The notes: generated by a model from the letters alone, not told the origin. DNA of 64,000 nucleotides from JAZKFT01 sp040386335 (GCA_040386335.1 JAZKFT010000018.1:186001-250000); one strand, 5' to 3'; positions 34,369 to 43,997 are shown, numbered from the stretch's first letter. Program-made: numbers and translations.

Positions 34369-34532
34369 TGTTTTTTTGAAGAATTCGCAGGCTCGAAAAC
34401 GCTGTTCCTGTTTAATTTCCAGGTGTAGGCAGATGATGGCCGCATATCAAAAGAATGCACCCAACTCCCTTCTTCTGGCTTTTGTATTCTATATTGCCTC
34501 TCTAAAAGACAATTCTTTATTAAATACTTTTT

Positions 34533-37058
34533 ATGAAGAAAATTATCCCATTCCTGTTGCTGTTCGTAGCTGGCTCTGCCGCAGCGCAAATACCGTCGCC
34601 TGCAGCATTTCTGGGGTATGAACCCGGCAGTCATTATACCCCTCATTATAGAATCGTGCAGTATTTTGAGGCGGTGGCAAAAGCTTCACCTGCTACCATG
34701 AAACTGGAACAATACGGTACCACCAATGCCGGACGGCCACTGTTAATGTCGTACATTTCTTCTGCAGAAAATATCAGCAACCTGGAGAACATTCGCCTCA
34801 ATAATCTTAAGATTGCGGGGCTGGAAAATGGTGTCGCCGATATGGCCAATGCGAAAGCGATTGTGTGGCTGAGCTACAATGTGCATGGCAACGAACCCAG
34901 CAGCAGCGAAGCAGCAATGGTCACTTTGTACGAGATGGTTACTTCTAACACTACCAACGCAAAAGAATGGCTGAAAAACACGGTGGTTATCATTGACCCC
35001 TGTATCAACCCCGATGGCCGCGACCGTTATGTAAACTGGTTTAATAATGCCGTGGGAGCCACCCCCAACCCCGACCCGCAAGCCCGGGAACATATAGAGC
35101 CCTGGCCACAAGGCAGAACAAATCACTACAATTTTGACCTCAACCGCGACTGGGCCTGGCAAACCCAAATTGAAACCCAACAACGCGTAAAAAAATACAA
35201 TCTCTGGATGCCGCAGATTCACGTGGATTACCATGAGCAGGGTTATAACGAGCCTTATTATTTTGCGCCGGCTGCCGAACCTTTTCATGAAGTGATAACG
35301 CCCTGGCAGCGTGAATTTCAAACCAATATTGGCCGCAACCATGCCCGGTATTTTGATGCCAAAGGCTGGCTGTATTTTACCCGCGAACGGTTCGATTTAT
35401 TATACCCCAGCTACGGCGATACCTGGCCCACTTATAATGGAGCGGTGGGCATGACCTACGAACAGGGTGGGCATAGCAAAGGCGGCCTGGCTATCGTTAA
35501 CGAGGACGGCGATACACTTACTTTACAAGACAGGGTGATGCACCATTACACCACCGGTATCAGCACGGTGGAAATATCCAGTTTAAATGCCACAAAGCTG
35601 ATTGAAAACTATAAGAAGTTTTTTGACAATGCAAAAGCAAGCGGTGTAGGCGAATACAAAACATTTGTAGTAAAAGGCAAGGGAAACGAGGGTAAAATAA
35701 AAACCATGACCGAGCTCCTGAAAAGGAACGGAATAGATTTTGGCTATGCCAATGGTGGCACCGCCAGCGGCTTCAATTATTTCAACACAAAAACCGAAAC
35801 CTTTAACCTGGAAAGCGGTGACCTCGTGATAAACACCACTCAGCCACGGGGTAATATGGTGAAGGTTTTATTTGAGCCAAAATCAAAGGTGACGGATAGT
35901 GCGACTTATGATATCACAGCCTGGGCCATCCCTTATGCATATGGCATACAGGCATATGCTGTTAAGGAAAAGCTGGCCTCTGTGCCTACATACCTTACAC
36001 CCTTTTTAACCGCCATTAATAAAGGCGAAGTGTATGGATTTATAAAACCCTGGGAGTCGCTGGACGATGTTCGTTTTTTAACCGCCCTGATGAAAAAGGG
36101 TATCAAAGTGCGGCAAACGGGAAAGGCTACTGAAGCCAATGGAAAAAAATATCCGGCAGGTTCGTTAATTATTATCAGGACTTCCAATAAAAGCGTTCCT
36201 GATTTTCAAAATGTTGTGGTAGATGTGGCTGCAAGATTGAATGTCCGTTTGGATGTGGTGGGCACAGGATTTATGGATAAAGGTGCCGACTTTGGCAGTC
36301 CCGAAGTGAAAACGCTATGGGCCCCCAAAGTGGCCTGCCTTACCGGTGATGGCGTTAGCAGCGGAGGCGCCGGGGAGGTTTGGTTTTATTTTGAAAAGGA
36401 AATCAATTATCCCATCACGATGATCAATGCCCGCGATGCAGATGGTGTGGATTGGAAAAGATTTGATGTATTAATTGTACCTGACGGCAATTACCGGAAT
36501 TTATTTGCAAAAGATGGTGCGTTGAAAAGCTGGGTACAACAGGGAGGCAGACTGGTTACCATCGCAGACGCCGTTACCCAGCTGGCGGAGGCAGATTGGG
36601 GCATAAAATTAAAAAAAGATGGTGATGAAAACGATAAGGAGAAAGAGAAGCCGGGATATGACGATATCAAATTTTTTGCCGAAAGCGAACACGACGATCT
36701 GAAATTGAGCAACCCCGGCAGTATTTTTAAAGTGGCAATGGATAGCACGCACCCGCTGGCATATGGCTTTCCCGGTTTTTACTACACGCTTAAAGGCGGC
36801 ACCGACGTATTCGAGTTTTTGAAGGAAGGCTGGAATGTAGGTACCATTAAGAAAGACTCACAGGTAGCAGGTTATGCCGGCATAAAAGCCAGGGAAAAGC
36901 TGAAAGACGGAACCCTGATCGGGCAGCTGGATATTGGCCGCGGTTCGGTGGTATTCCTGGCCGATGATCCGCTGTTCCGCAGCTTTTGGCAAAATGGGAA
37001 ATTACTATTTTCCAATGCTGTGTTTTTGGTAGGCCAGGGAGGCGGATTTCACTTGTAA
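34533..37058 (+). CDS. Secreted M14-family zinc carboxypeptidase
   Basis: 841 aa with a signal peptide (MKKIIPFLLLFVAGSAAA). The N-terminal ~350 residues form an M14 domain: zinc ligands HxxE in HGNE (His118, Glu121), the substrate-binding pair in FDLNRDWAW, and a further His in HVDYHEQG (230-234). The long C-terminal part, ending DIGRGSVVFLADDPLFRSFW, resembles the glutamine-amidotransferase-like fold often attached to large bacterial M14 proteins. It probably trims peptides in the periplasm or outside the cell. No T9SS tail is seen, so a Sec-exported periplasmic location is likely. Confidence 0.92.
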   Translation: MKKIIPFLLLFVAGSAAAQIPSPAAFLGYEPGSHYTPHYRIVQYFEAVAKASPATMKLEQYGTTNAGRPLLMSYISSAENISNLENIRLNNLKIAGLENGVADMANAKAIVWLSYNVHGNEPSSSEAAMVTLYEMVTSNTTNAKEWLKNTVVIIDPCINPDGRDRYVNWFNNAVGATPNPDPQAREHIEPWPQGRTNHYNFDLNRDWAWQTQIETQQRVKKYNLWMPQIHVDYHEQGYNEPYYFAPAAEPFHEVITPWQREFQTNIGRNHARYFDAKGWLYFTRERFDLLYPSYGDTWPTYNGAVGMTYEQGGHSKGGLAIVNEDGDTLTLQDRVMHHYTTGISTVEISSLNATKLIENYKKFFDNAKASGVGEYKTFVVKGKGNEGKIKTMTELLKRNGIDFGYANGGTASGFNYFNTKTETFNLESGDLVINTTQPRGNMVKVLFEPKSKVTDSATYDITAWAIPYAYGIQAYAVKEKLASVPTYLTPFLTAINKGEVYGFIKPWESLDDVRFLTALMKKGIKVRQTGKATEANGKKYPAGSLIIIRTSNKSVPDFQNVVVDVAARLNVRLDVVGTGFMDKGADFGSPEVKTLWAPKVACLTGDGVSSGGAGEVWFYFEKEINYPITMINARDADGVDWKRFDVLIVPDGNYRNLFAKDGALKSWVQQGGRLVTIADAVTQLAEADWGIKLKKDGDENDKEKEKPGYDDIKFFAESEHDDLKLSNPGSIFKVAMDSTHPLAYGFPGFYYTLKGGTDVFEFLKEGWNVGTIKKDSQVAGYAGIKAREKLKDGTLIGQLDIGRGSVVFLADDPLFRSFWQNGKLLFSNAVFLVGQGGGFHL

Positions 37059-37230
37059 GCAAGTTTTTTTGCACGAAATTTAAATCTGTTTAGTGTAGAA
37101 AATATTCAATAATCAACGTTCAATTTTCAATATACAAATACGTGGATCCAGGTGTTTGTAATTGGTAAGCATGATCCCTGTTACCCTTGAGTACTTGAAC
37201 ATTACTTTTTAGGATATTGAACTTAACAAT

Positions 37231-37284
37231 CATTGACTCATCACTCATTCCTCATCATTCATAACTAATAACTGATAACTCATT
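37231..37284. repeat. Intergenic short repeat (locus G)
   Basis: Degenerate words ACTCATCACTCATT (37236-37249), CCTCATCATTCATAAC and AACTAATAACTGATAAC run up to the TTG start of aroC. The first word is the exact reverse complement of 33317-33330 in locus F. An AATATTCAATAATCAACG-type stretch also lies at 37100-37137. Confidence 0.55.
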
Positions 37285-38286
37285 TTGAACACGTTCGGAC
37301 GCATATTCAGAGTACACATTTTTGGCGAAAGCCATGGCGAATCTGTAGGGGTAAATATTGATGGTTGCCCGGCTGGTCTGCCACTTACAGAAGACGATTT
37401 ACTTCCAGACCTCGAAAGGAGGAAGGGCGGAAAACAAAAGGGCACCACGCCACGGCAGGAAGCGGATTATCCCATTTTTAAGAGCGGAACTTTTAATGGA
37501 AAAGCTACGGGCTTTCCCATCACCATATTGTTTGATAACGCCAATACCCGTAGCGGCGATTATGAAAAGCAACGGAGCTTTCCCAGGCCCGGCCATGCTG
37601 ATTTTACAGCCCACGTAAAGTTTGGTGGCCACGAAGATTTCAGGGGTGGCGGACATTTTAGCGCCAGGCTTACCACCGGTTTGGTGGCTGCGGGTGGCAT
37701 AGCAAAAAAGCTGATGCCCGGTGTAACAATTACAGCAGCTGTTACTGAAATCGGCGGCGAAACCGACCTGGAAAAAGGCCTTCAAAATGCGATTGATGCC
37801 AAAGATTCTGTTGGTGGAATCGTGGAATGTAAAGTGAGTGGCTTACCCGCGGGTCTTGGTGAACCCTATTTTGATTCAGTGGAATCGGCCCTTGCGCATA
37901 TCATCTTCGCCATTCCCGCGGTTCGGGGAATTGAGTTTGGAACCGGATTTGCCGCTGCAAAAATGTTTGGCAGCGAGCACAATGATGCTATCGAAGACAT
38001 GACAGGTAAAACCACTACCAACCACGCAGGTGGCGTTGTAGGTGGGATTAGCAATGGAAATGAACTGGTATTCCGGTTGGCGATAAAACCCACCTCATCT
38101 ACCCCCAAAGAACAACACAGTTTAAACTGGGAAACGGAGAAAATGGAAGATTTTGCGATTAGGGGCCGCCACGATTTGTGCGTGGCACTAAGAGCACCCG
38201 TAATTGTTGAAGCTGTTACTGCCATGGTGCTGGTAGATTTTATGATGTTGGAACAGAGGATTCCGAGGGTGATAGAGACATTATAA
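37285..38286 (+). CDS. aroC: Chorismate synthase
   Basis: 333 aa from a TTG start; the product begins NTFGRIFRVHIFGESHG, the conserved N-terminus of the family, which fixes the start. Further signatures are RPGHADFTAHVKFGG, GGGHFSARLTTGLVAAGG and GGISNGNELVFRLAIKPTSS. It makes chorismate from EPSP with reduced FMN, the last step of the common aromatic pathway. Slightly shorter than the usual ~350-360 aa. Repeat locus G reaches right up to the start codon. Confidence 0.96.
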   Translation: MNTFGRIFRVHIFGESHGESVGVNIDGCPAGLPLTEDDLLPDLERRKGGKQKGTTPRQEADYPIFKSGTFNGKATGFPITILFDNANTRSGDYEKQRSFPRPGHADFTAHVKFGGHEDFRGGGHFSARLTTGLVAAGGIAKKLMPGVTITAAVTEIGGETDLEKGLQNAIDAKDSVGGIVECKVSGLPAGLGEPYFDSVESALAHIIFAIPAVRGIEFGTGFAAAKMFGSEHNDAIEDMTGKTTTNHAGGVVGGISNGNELVFRLAIKPTSSTPKEQHSLNWETEKMEDFAIRGRHDLCVALRAPVIVEAVTAMVLVDFMMLEQRIPRVIETL

Positions 38287-38361
38287 AAAAAAGGGGTGTC
38301 CCAAATTTGAAATCGGGAACCTGATTTCGGGACCATTAAAATCATCATTTAATTACGCGTT

Positions 38362-38877
38362 ATGGAAGAGGAAGAAAAATACGGTATTGACATTGACAAT
38401 GCACACCAAAGGGCCATTGAACTAATTCCCGAGGAGTTTTTTTGGAGTTGCGTTGATGAACTGGCTCCCTTCGGCTCTGATGAAGGTGATACGGCTTTAG
38501 TGGAGTTTAGGGATTGGCGAAAGGCAAATCCGGATGTGGCCACTATTGATTGTTTAAAATGGGTCATAGAAAGTGTTGGGGAGATGGAGTTTGAAGAATA
38601 TAATATTGAAATGCTTTCAAGATCTACAATAAAGTCTCAAATTGAAGATGAGAATTTTGATGACCAGCAATATATCTATACACTGGACAATACTGTAATT
38701 GCAACAGGATTCGCTCAATTGGTAGACGAAGGTGTTATTGAGCCTGATAACAAAAAGGTTATTCAACTTGCCATTGACAGGCAAATTATTTGGGCTGAGA
38801 TATCAGAAGATTGGGCGTATTCGCAGCAGTATATTTCAAATCTGAAAGTACTTGACAGGGCGTTAAAAATTGCGTAA
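38362..38877 (+). CDS. Hypothetical acidic protein
   Basis: 171 aa, strongly acidic (MEEEEKYGIDID), with no signal or membrane segment. Helical pattern with several Trp (FFWSCVDELAP, EFRDWRK, CLKWVIES, WAEISEDWAY). Not recognised. AT-rich and isolated between aroC and the prenyltransferase gene; acidic orphans like this are sometimes immunity proteins, but there is no toxin gene nearby and I do not make that call. Confidence 0.62.
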   Translation: MEEEEKYGIDIDNAHQRAIELIPEEFFWSCVDELAPFGSDEGDTALVEFRDWRKANPDVATIDCLKWVIESVGEMEFEEYNIEMLSRSTIKSQIEDENFDDQQYIYTLDNTVIATGFAQLVDEGVIEPDNKKVIQLAIDRQIIWAEISEDWAYSQQYISNLKVLDRALKIA

Positions 38878-39058
38878 TGCCTGCAGCCGGATTTCATTTT
38901 GAACTAACGCAAACCAAGGTAAGAAACCCGGGAATCCCAAAGCATGCTGACAAATGGAGCGTCGCAAACCGTTTGCACGGGATCATGAAATCGAAATGCC
39001 GGCCCCCAAAATCAGAATTTATGCAGCATCTTGCAGCCAATAAATCATTATAGCGTTC

Positions 39059-40024
39059 ATGCAATCATTCGAAGCATTATCCAAACAATTCCAGGAGCAT
39101 TTTTCGGTAGAACATTTCCCGTTAACCACGCCTTCGCTGTACGATCCTAACCGCTACTTTTTGCAAATGGGAGGCAAGCGGATACGGCCGGTTGCGGTAT
39201 TAATGGGTAATGAATTGTTCGATGAAATAAACCCCGATGCATGGCATGTGGCAACTGCTATAGAACTCTTCCACAACTTTACCCTGATTCACGACGATAT
39301 TATGGATGAAGCCCCGCTAAGGCGTGGCATGGAAACCGTGCATCAGAAATATGGCAAAAGCACAGCCTTGCTCGCAGGCGATGTCATGCAGGTGCAGGCC
39401 TATGATTATCTCAACCGGATCAGCACCGATTACCTGCAACGGATCAATAATATTTTCGTGATCACCGCCCGCCAGGTTTGCGAGGGCCAGCAGCTGGATA
39501 TGGATTTTGAGAAATCAGATGCCGTTTCGCTGGATGAATACCTGAACATGATCGCCATGAAAACTTCGGTATTGCTGGCCGCCAGTTTAAAGATCGGTGG
39601 CGTATTGGGCGGAGCCAGTAAAGGCAATACGGAGCACCTGTATGAATTTGGAAAGAACCTGGGCGTTGCCTTCCAGGTGCAGGATGATTACCTCGATGCT
39701 TTTGGTGATCCGTCTAAATTTGGCAAACAGGTAGGGGGCGATATTTTAGCCAATAAAAAAACCTTCCTGCTGATCCATGCCCTGGAAGTGGCTACCGAAG
39801 AACAGAAGGCTGAATTGAGGCAATTGATGCAGGAAAGCCCGGCTGATAAAGTGGAAAAAGTGCTGGCCATTTTTAAGGCTTGCAGGGTAGATATCTGGGC
39901 CAATGAACTAAAGGAAAAGTATTACAACGATGCCATGTACCACCTGGATGAGATAGCCGTAATGAGCAACCGGAAAGGCCAGCTAAAAGAGCTGGCGCAG
40001 TTTCTGATCCAGAGAGAGCATTAA
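39059..40024 (+). CDS. Trans-polyprenyl diphosphate synthase
   Basis: 321 aa. The first Asp-rich motif is DDIMDEAPLRRG (Asp79, Asp80, Asp83) and the second is QDDYLDAFGD (209-213). The family joins isopentenyl diphosphate units into farnesyl, geranylgeranyl or longer diphosphates for menaquinone and carotenoid chains. GGKRIRPVAVL near residue 38-48 binds the diphosphate. Chain length cannot be read safely. Cytoplasmic; no other isoprenoid gene in the window. Confidence 0.95.
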   Translation: MQSFEALSKQFQEHFSVEHFPLTTPSLYDPNRYFLQMGGKRIRPVAVLMGNELFDEINPDAWHVATAIELFHNFTLIHDDIMDEAPLRRGMETVHQKYGKSTALLAGDVMQVQAYDYLNRISTDYLQRINNIFVITARQVCEGQQLDMDFEKSDAVSLDEYLNMIAMKTSVLLAASLKIGGVLGGASKGNTEHLYEFGKNLGVAFQVQDDYLDAFGDPSKFGKQVGGDILANKKTFLLIHALEVATEEQKAELRQLMQESPADKVEKVLAIFKACRVDIWANELKEKYYNDAMYHLDEIAVMSNRKGQLKELAQFLIQREH

Positions 40025-40079
40025 CAGGATATTGGTGGCAATTTAAAACCATCCTTTACTCTACTGCAACGTTTACGCC

Positions 40080-40340
40080 ATGGACGCTACAAAGCCAATA
40101 GCCTGGACTGGGAATTTAGATGATGATTGCATTGCAAAATGGAACGGGTTAATTTTAAGAGCAGAGAGGATGGATGAAGATGTAGGGTGGTGGGCTGTGT
40201 CTGAAGATAACGACAATCCAATGGATCAAATAGATAGTTCCAATAACTATGACGATACATGTTTTAGTGGAAAAAGAGCCCGACAACTCGCAGAAATGGC
40301 AGCAAAAAAATTTATAAATAGTAATGGAAAATCCCAGTAG
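40080..40340 (+). CDS. Hypothetical small protein, overlaps next gene
   Basis: 86 aa, Asp/Asn/Trp-rich (VGWWAVSEDNDNPMDQIDSS), soluble. Not recognised. Its last 17 bases overlap the next gene in another frame, suggesting the two are translated together. AT-rich compared with the flanking housekeeping genes. Confidence 0.6.
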   Translation: MDATKPIAWTGNLDDDCIAKWNGLILRAERMDEDVGWWAVSEDNDNPMDQIDSSNNYDDTCFSGKRARQLAEMAAKKFINSNGKSQ

Positions 40341-40833
40341 CTGGTTTGAGTTTATGAATTTGGCTCAGAGTTTATTATTAAAAGGACAAGTTATTGACAA
40401 CTACAAACCAAATATTCAAATTGCAGTTGAGCCATCTTTTGACAATAGTATTTTCCTCCAAATTGTAATAAATAACGAAGAAGTTCAATGGTACAGGACA
40501 ACCTGGATGAGATTTGTTGACTTGCCTAAGTTTTCAAATCCAATAGAAGGTCTAAAATATATTGGTCAGGTGATTACACCAACTATCATTAAAGAAAGTG
40601 GGACAACTAATATAAAGAAACTTAAAGGGATTATCGAGTTTGCGAAAGGTCTTTCAATAAAACCGAATTTTGAAAAATGGGGTGGTATCATTATTGACGG
40701 TACTTGCTACACATTGGTAATTGGTGTTGAAAGTACCCAAACAACTTACAAATGGCATTATCTACCTGATAGTTGGATAGAATTGGAGAAAATGGCAGAT
40801 ATGCTTGAAGAGCTAAACAGAGACCTGGTATAG
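40324..40833 (+). CDS. Hypothetical protein
   Basis: 169 aa, soluble, AT-rich, beta-alpha pattern (IQIAVEPSFDNSIFLQIV, WGGIIIDGTCYTLVIGVES, WHYLPDSWIELEKMADML). Not recognised. It starts inside the previous small gene, so the pair probably forms a two-gene unit. Overlapping pairs of unknown small soluble proteins can be immunity or antitoxin-type partners, but nothing in the sequence proves it. Confidence 0.62.
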   Translation: MENPSSWFEFMNLAQSLLLKGQVIDNYKPNIQIAVEPSFDNSIFLQIVINNEEVQWYRTTWMRFVDLPKFSNPIEGLKYIGQVITPTIIKESGTTNIKKLKGIIEFAKGLSIKPNFEKWGGIIIDGTCYTLVIGVESTQTTYKWHYLPDSWIELEKMADMLEELNRDLV

Positions 40834-40973
40834 TAAACACGCCGACGAAGAAATTGCTGGCTGTTTTTTTATCCCTCGCTAATTTTACATCGCATAGTAT
40901 TTTTTTGTTTGATTTATTGTAACCGGCCTATCTTTCACATCTATACACTAAACCCAACTAAATATCCCTCACA

Positions 40974-41417
40974 ATGAGTCCTGTTAAACCCACACGCACC
41001 AAAGGAAAACTAATTACCCGCGGAAAAGAGAACCTTGAAGTAAGGGTATCTGCCGGAAAAGGCCGGGGCGTTTTTACAAATAAAGCTATCGCCAGCGGCA
41101 ACCTGGTGGAAGAGTGTCCAATTCTTATGATAGAGATCGAATCGTTGTCGCAGTTTGAAGGATTCAAGTTGGGGTTCTATATTTTTGGTTTTGATAATGA
41201 TCCAATGAAAGCCGCCATGCTACTGGGTTTCGGCTCTCTCTATAATCATGCGTCACCCTCCAATGCAGAAGCATATTACAACGAAGAAAAAATGACTTTT
41301 TCGATTAAGGCCATCAGGGATATAAGGAAAAACGAAGAGATTATGATCAATTATAATGGAGCGTTTGATCATCCGGGCACGATGCATTTCCTGGAATACC
41401 TGGAAGAAGTGAAGTAA
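40974..41417 (+). CDS. SET-domain protein
   Basis: 147 aa. SET-domain signatures are present: GRGVFTNKAIASGNLVEE at the N-terminus (SAM-site glycines), GSLYNHASPSNAEAYY (the NHxxxxN knot) and IRKNEEIMINYNG near the C-terminus (the E-E-I-x-I-x-Y motif). The fold is a lysine methyltransferase, most familiar in eukaryotic histone modification; stand-alone small SET proteins occur in bacteria, where targets are mostly unknown. No post-SET cysteines. Upstream, TTTG (40908-40911) and TATCTTTC (40929-40936) form a weak promoter. Confidence 0.9.
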   Translation: MSPVKPTRTKGKLITRGKENLEVRVSAGKGRGVFTNKAIASGNLVEECPILMIEIESLSQFEGFKLGFYIFGFDNDPMKAAMLLGFGSLYNHASPSNAEAYYNEEKMTFSIKAIRDIRKNEEIMINYNGAFDHPGTMHFLEYLEEVK

Positions 41418-41503
41418 TAATATTGCGGTCTCTAAACTAACAGCCCCTTTGTAGTTTTAAATGAATCATGTATTTTGACGGTTCATTACTTAAACCAGCC
41501 CGA

Positions 41504-43252
41504 ATGTTTAAATCACTTTTCCGTACAAAAGATATTAGTAAAATCCTGGCCGATTCGGAAAAGGAAGAAGGCCATGGCACTGGTCTTAAAAGGGTGCTTA
41601 CAGTGCGTGACCTTACTTTTTTTGGCATTGCTGCCATCTTGGGGGCCGGTAGTTTTAGCAGCCTTGGTGGTGCGGTTTTCAATGGAGGGCCGGGTGTTGT
41701 GGTATTGTTTGTTATAACGGCCATTGCCTGTGCTTTTACTGCATTTTGTTACAGTGAATTTGCCAGCCGCATTCCGGTGGCAGGTAGCGCTTACACGTAT
41801 GCGTATGCAAGCTTTGGGGAGTTGTTTGCCTGGATCATTGGCTGGGCATTGATCATGGAGTATTCCATTGGTAATATTTATGTGGCATACAGCTGGAGCG
41901 ACTATTTTACTTCGTTTTTAGATAAATGCAATGTGCATATTCCTGGTTGGTTAAGTACCAGTTATATGGAAGCCAAACACGCGGTAGAAGGCGGCAGCAC
42001 CAATAGCGAAATCATCGCTGCATGGAACACAGCTCCCACCATTGGGAATTTCCGCATTATCCTGGATCTGCCGGCTTTTATCATCAATATTTTAATTACC
42101 TGTCTTGTGTACCGTGGTATAAAGGAGAGCAGAAATTTTAGTAATGTGATGGTGGTTTTGAAATTACTGGTGGTCATGTTGGTAATACTGGTAGGCGGGT
42201 ACCTCGTATTTTCAAATGGGCTCACATCTAATTGGTTGCCGGCAAATGATGCAGGGGTTAAGTCGTTTATGCCCAATGGGTTTGGTGGTGTTATGATGGC
42301 CGTAAGTGCTGTATTTTTCGCCTATATTGGATTTGATGCCGTAAGTGTACTGGCTGAAGAAAGTAAAAATCCTCAAAGGGATCTGCCAAGGGGTATGATC
42401 ACTTCTTTGGTGGTTTGTACTGTTATTTACATATTACTGACCCTGGTGCTGACAGGCTCTGTAAACTACCGCAACTTTGATGGTGTGGGTGATCCCCTCG
42501 CTTTTATTTTCGAAAAGCAAAATCTCAATGTTGGATGGATGCAGTTTCTCGTAGCCATTTGTGCTGTAGTGGCCATGACCAGTGTCTTACTCGTTTTCCA
42601 AATGGGCCAACCCCGGATTTGGATGAGTATGAGCCGCGATGGCCTAATGCCCCCTATATTCCAGAAAATTCATCCGAAATATAAAACCCCGTCATTCGCT
42701 ACGATCATTACCGGCCTTGTAGTGGGTGTGCCTATATTATTTACCGACAAAACTTTTGTCCTGGATTTTACCAGTATTGCAACGCTTTTTGCTTTTGTGC
42801 TTGTATGCGGTGGTGTATTATTATTGCCCCGCAGGGAAAAGGAGAAAGGAAAATTTCATATACCATTTATTAGCGGGCAATTTATTTTTCCGGCGATTGT
42901 GATAGGAGCTATGGTGATGGCGTACTTGTTATCCAAATCCTATTTTGCGGATATGTTCCATTTCGATTTCAGCGATAATAAAGATTATACGGAAGGAAAA
43001 ATTGGATACATGGCAGCGGCGATCCCGAAAATTTCACTCATCGTTTTTTGGATTGTTTGCCTGGTGCTGGCTGTTTTCGCGTTCATGAAAAAATATTCTC
43101 TAATTCCGCTAATGGGCCTTGCCACTTGCCTGTACTTGCTCACCGGGATGACCGCTGCCAACTGGGCCTGGTTTTTGGCCTGGCTTGCAATCGGGTTAAT
43201 TATCTATTTATTATACGGTTACAAAAAAAGTAAACTGGCCCAGAAAGTTTGA
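41504..43252 (+). CDS. APC-family amino acid permease
   Basis: The ATG at 41504 (MFKSLFRTKDISKIL) is preferred to one at 41468, as the family starts with this short basic leader; 582 aa. It has the first-helix signature FFGIAAILGAGSFSSLGG and about fourteen hydrophobic segments, including FGGVMMAVSAVFFAYIGFDAVSVLAEESKNP, which is the conserved sixth-helix region. It is an inner-membrane importer of the cationic-amino-acid transporter-like branch of the APC superfamily. The substrate is not readable; no catabolic gene is beside it. Confidence 0.9.
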   Translation: MFKSLFRTKDISKILADSEKEEGHGTGLKRVLTVRDLTFFGIAAILGAGSFSSLGGAVFNGGPGVVVLFVITAIACAFTAFCYSEFASRIPVAGSAYTYAYASFGELFAWIIGWALIMEYSIGNIYVAYSWSDYFTSFLDKCNVHIPGWLSTSYMEAKHAVEGGSTNSEIIAAWNTAPTIGNFRIILDLPAFIINILITCLVYRGIKESRNFSNVMVVLKLLVVMLVILVGGYLVFSNGLTSNWLPANDAGVKSFMPNGFGGVMMAVSAVFFAYIGFDAVSVLAEESKNPQRDLPRGMITSLVVCTVIYILLTLVLTGSVNYRNFDGVGDPLAFIFEKQNLNVGWMQFLVAICAVVAMTSVLLVFQMGQPRIWMSMSRDGLMPPIFQKIHPKYKTPSFATIITGLVVGVPILFTDKTFVLDFTSIATLFAFVLVCGGVLLLPRREKEKGKFHIPFISGQFIFPAIVIGAMVMAYLLSKSYFADMFHFDFSDNKDYTEGKIGYMAAAIPKISLIVFWIVCLVLAVFAFMKKYSLIPLMGLATCLYLLTGMTAANWAWFLAWLAIGLIIYLLYGYKKSKLAQKV

Positions 43253-43394
43253 TGTAACTCAATTTCACCGGGAACCGGTAACGGAGATTTAAAATGGGAT
43301 TGACTGGTATCAGGCTATCAAAGCCATCACAAATTTCCACCAGCGGCAAACAAAATACCCGATCTGGAGTTACCTTTAAACAAATCATTTTATT

Positions 43395-43997
43395 ATGAAG
43401 AAAATATTTTTTGGCCTCGGCCTCGCCACGCTTGCATTCATGGCATTTAAACCGGCAGAAGAACTGACCATTGGAAGCAGTATGCCGAAAGGGGATCTAA
43501 AACTGAAGGATGTTTCCGGCAACGAGATTAGTTTAAAATCCGCCGCAAAACAGAATGGTTTACTGGTTATGTTTAGCTGCAATACCTGCCCTTATGTGAT
43601 TAAAAACCAGGCGCGTACGGTAGAGGCATGTAACGATGCTATAAAAAACGGTATTGGTGTAATAGTTCTGAATAGTAATGAAGCAAACCGTGGCGGCGAA
43701 GACAGCTATGATGCCATGAAAGCCTACGCCAAAGAGCAGGGCTACAAATGGACCTATGCCGTAGATAAAAACAATGAATTAGCAGACGCCTTTGGTGCCA
43801 ATCGCACCCCTGAATGCTTTCTTTTTAACAAGGAAGGCAAACTGGTATATCACGGCGCTATAGACGATAGCCCCAGCGATGCTTCAACAGTGTCAAGGCA
43901 GCACCTGAAAGTAGCCGTAAGCGAACTCAACCAGGGTAAGGATGTTAGTGTGAAAACCTCACGGAGTGTGGGTTGCAGTATTAAAAGAAAGGTGTAA
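43395..43997 (+). CDS. Secreted redoxin (thioredoxin-fold) protein
   Basis: 200 aa with a short signal-like N-terminus (MKKIFFGLGLATLAFMAF) and no clear signal peptidase site. The redox site is CNTCPYV (Cys62, Cys65) and the fold continues with DAFGANRTPECFLFNKEGKLVYHGAIDD, typical of AhpC/TSA-like redoxins. Probably a periplasmic thiol oxidoreductase. An extra Cys lies near the C-terminus (VGCSIKRKV). A strong terminator follows. Confidence 0.88.
   Translation: MKKIFFGLGLATLAFMAFKPAEELTIGSSMPKGDLKLKDVSGNEISLKSAAKQNGLLVMFSCNTCPYVIKNQARTVEACNDAIKNGIGVIVLNSNEANRGGEDSYDAMKAYAKEQGYKWTYAVDKNNELADAFGANRTPECFLFNKEGKLVYHGAIDDSPSDASTVSRQHLKVAVSELNQGKDVSVKTSRSVGCSIKRKV

Noticed and set aside
7859..37284. 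Intergenic short repeats as a CRISPR array
   Set aside because: Repeat words are 6-19 bases and degenerate, without regular spacers, leader or cas genes.
38287..38361. Insertion-sequence remnant after aroC
   Set aside because: Short inverted words (GGTGTCCC, GGGAACC) are present, but there is no transposase sequence or target duplication.
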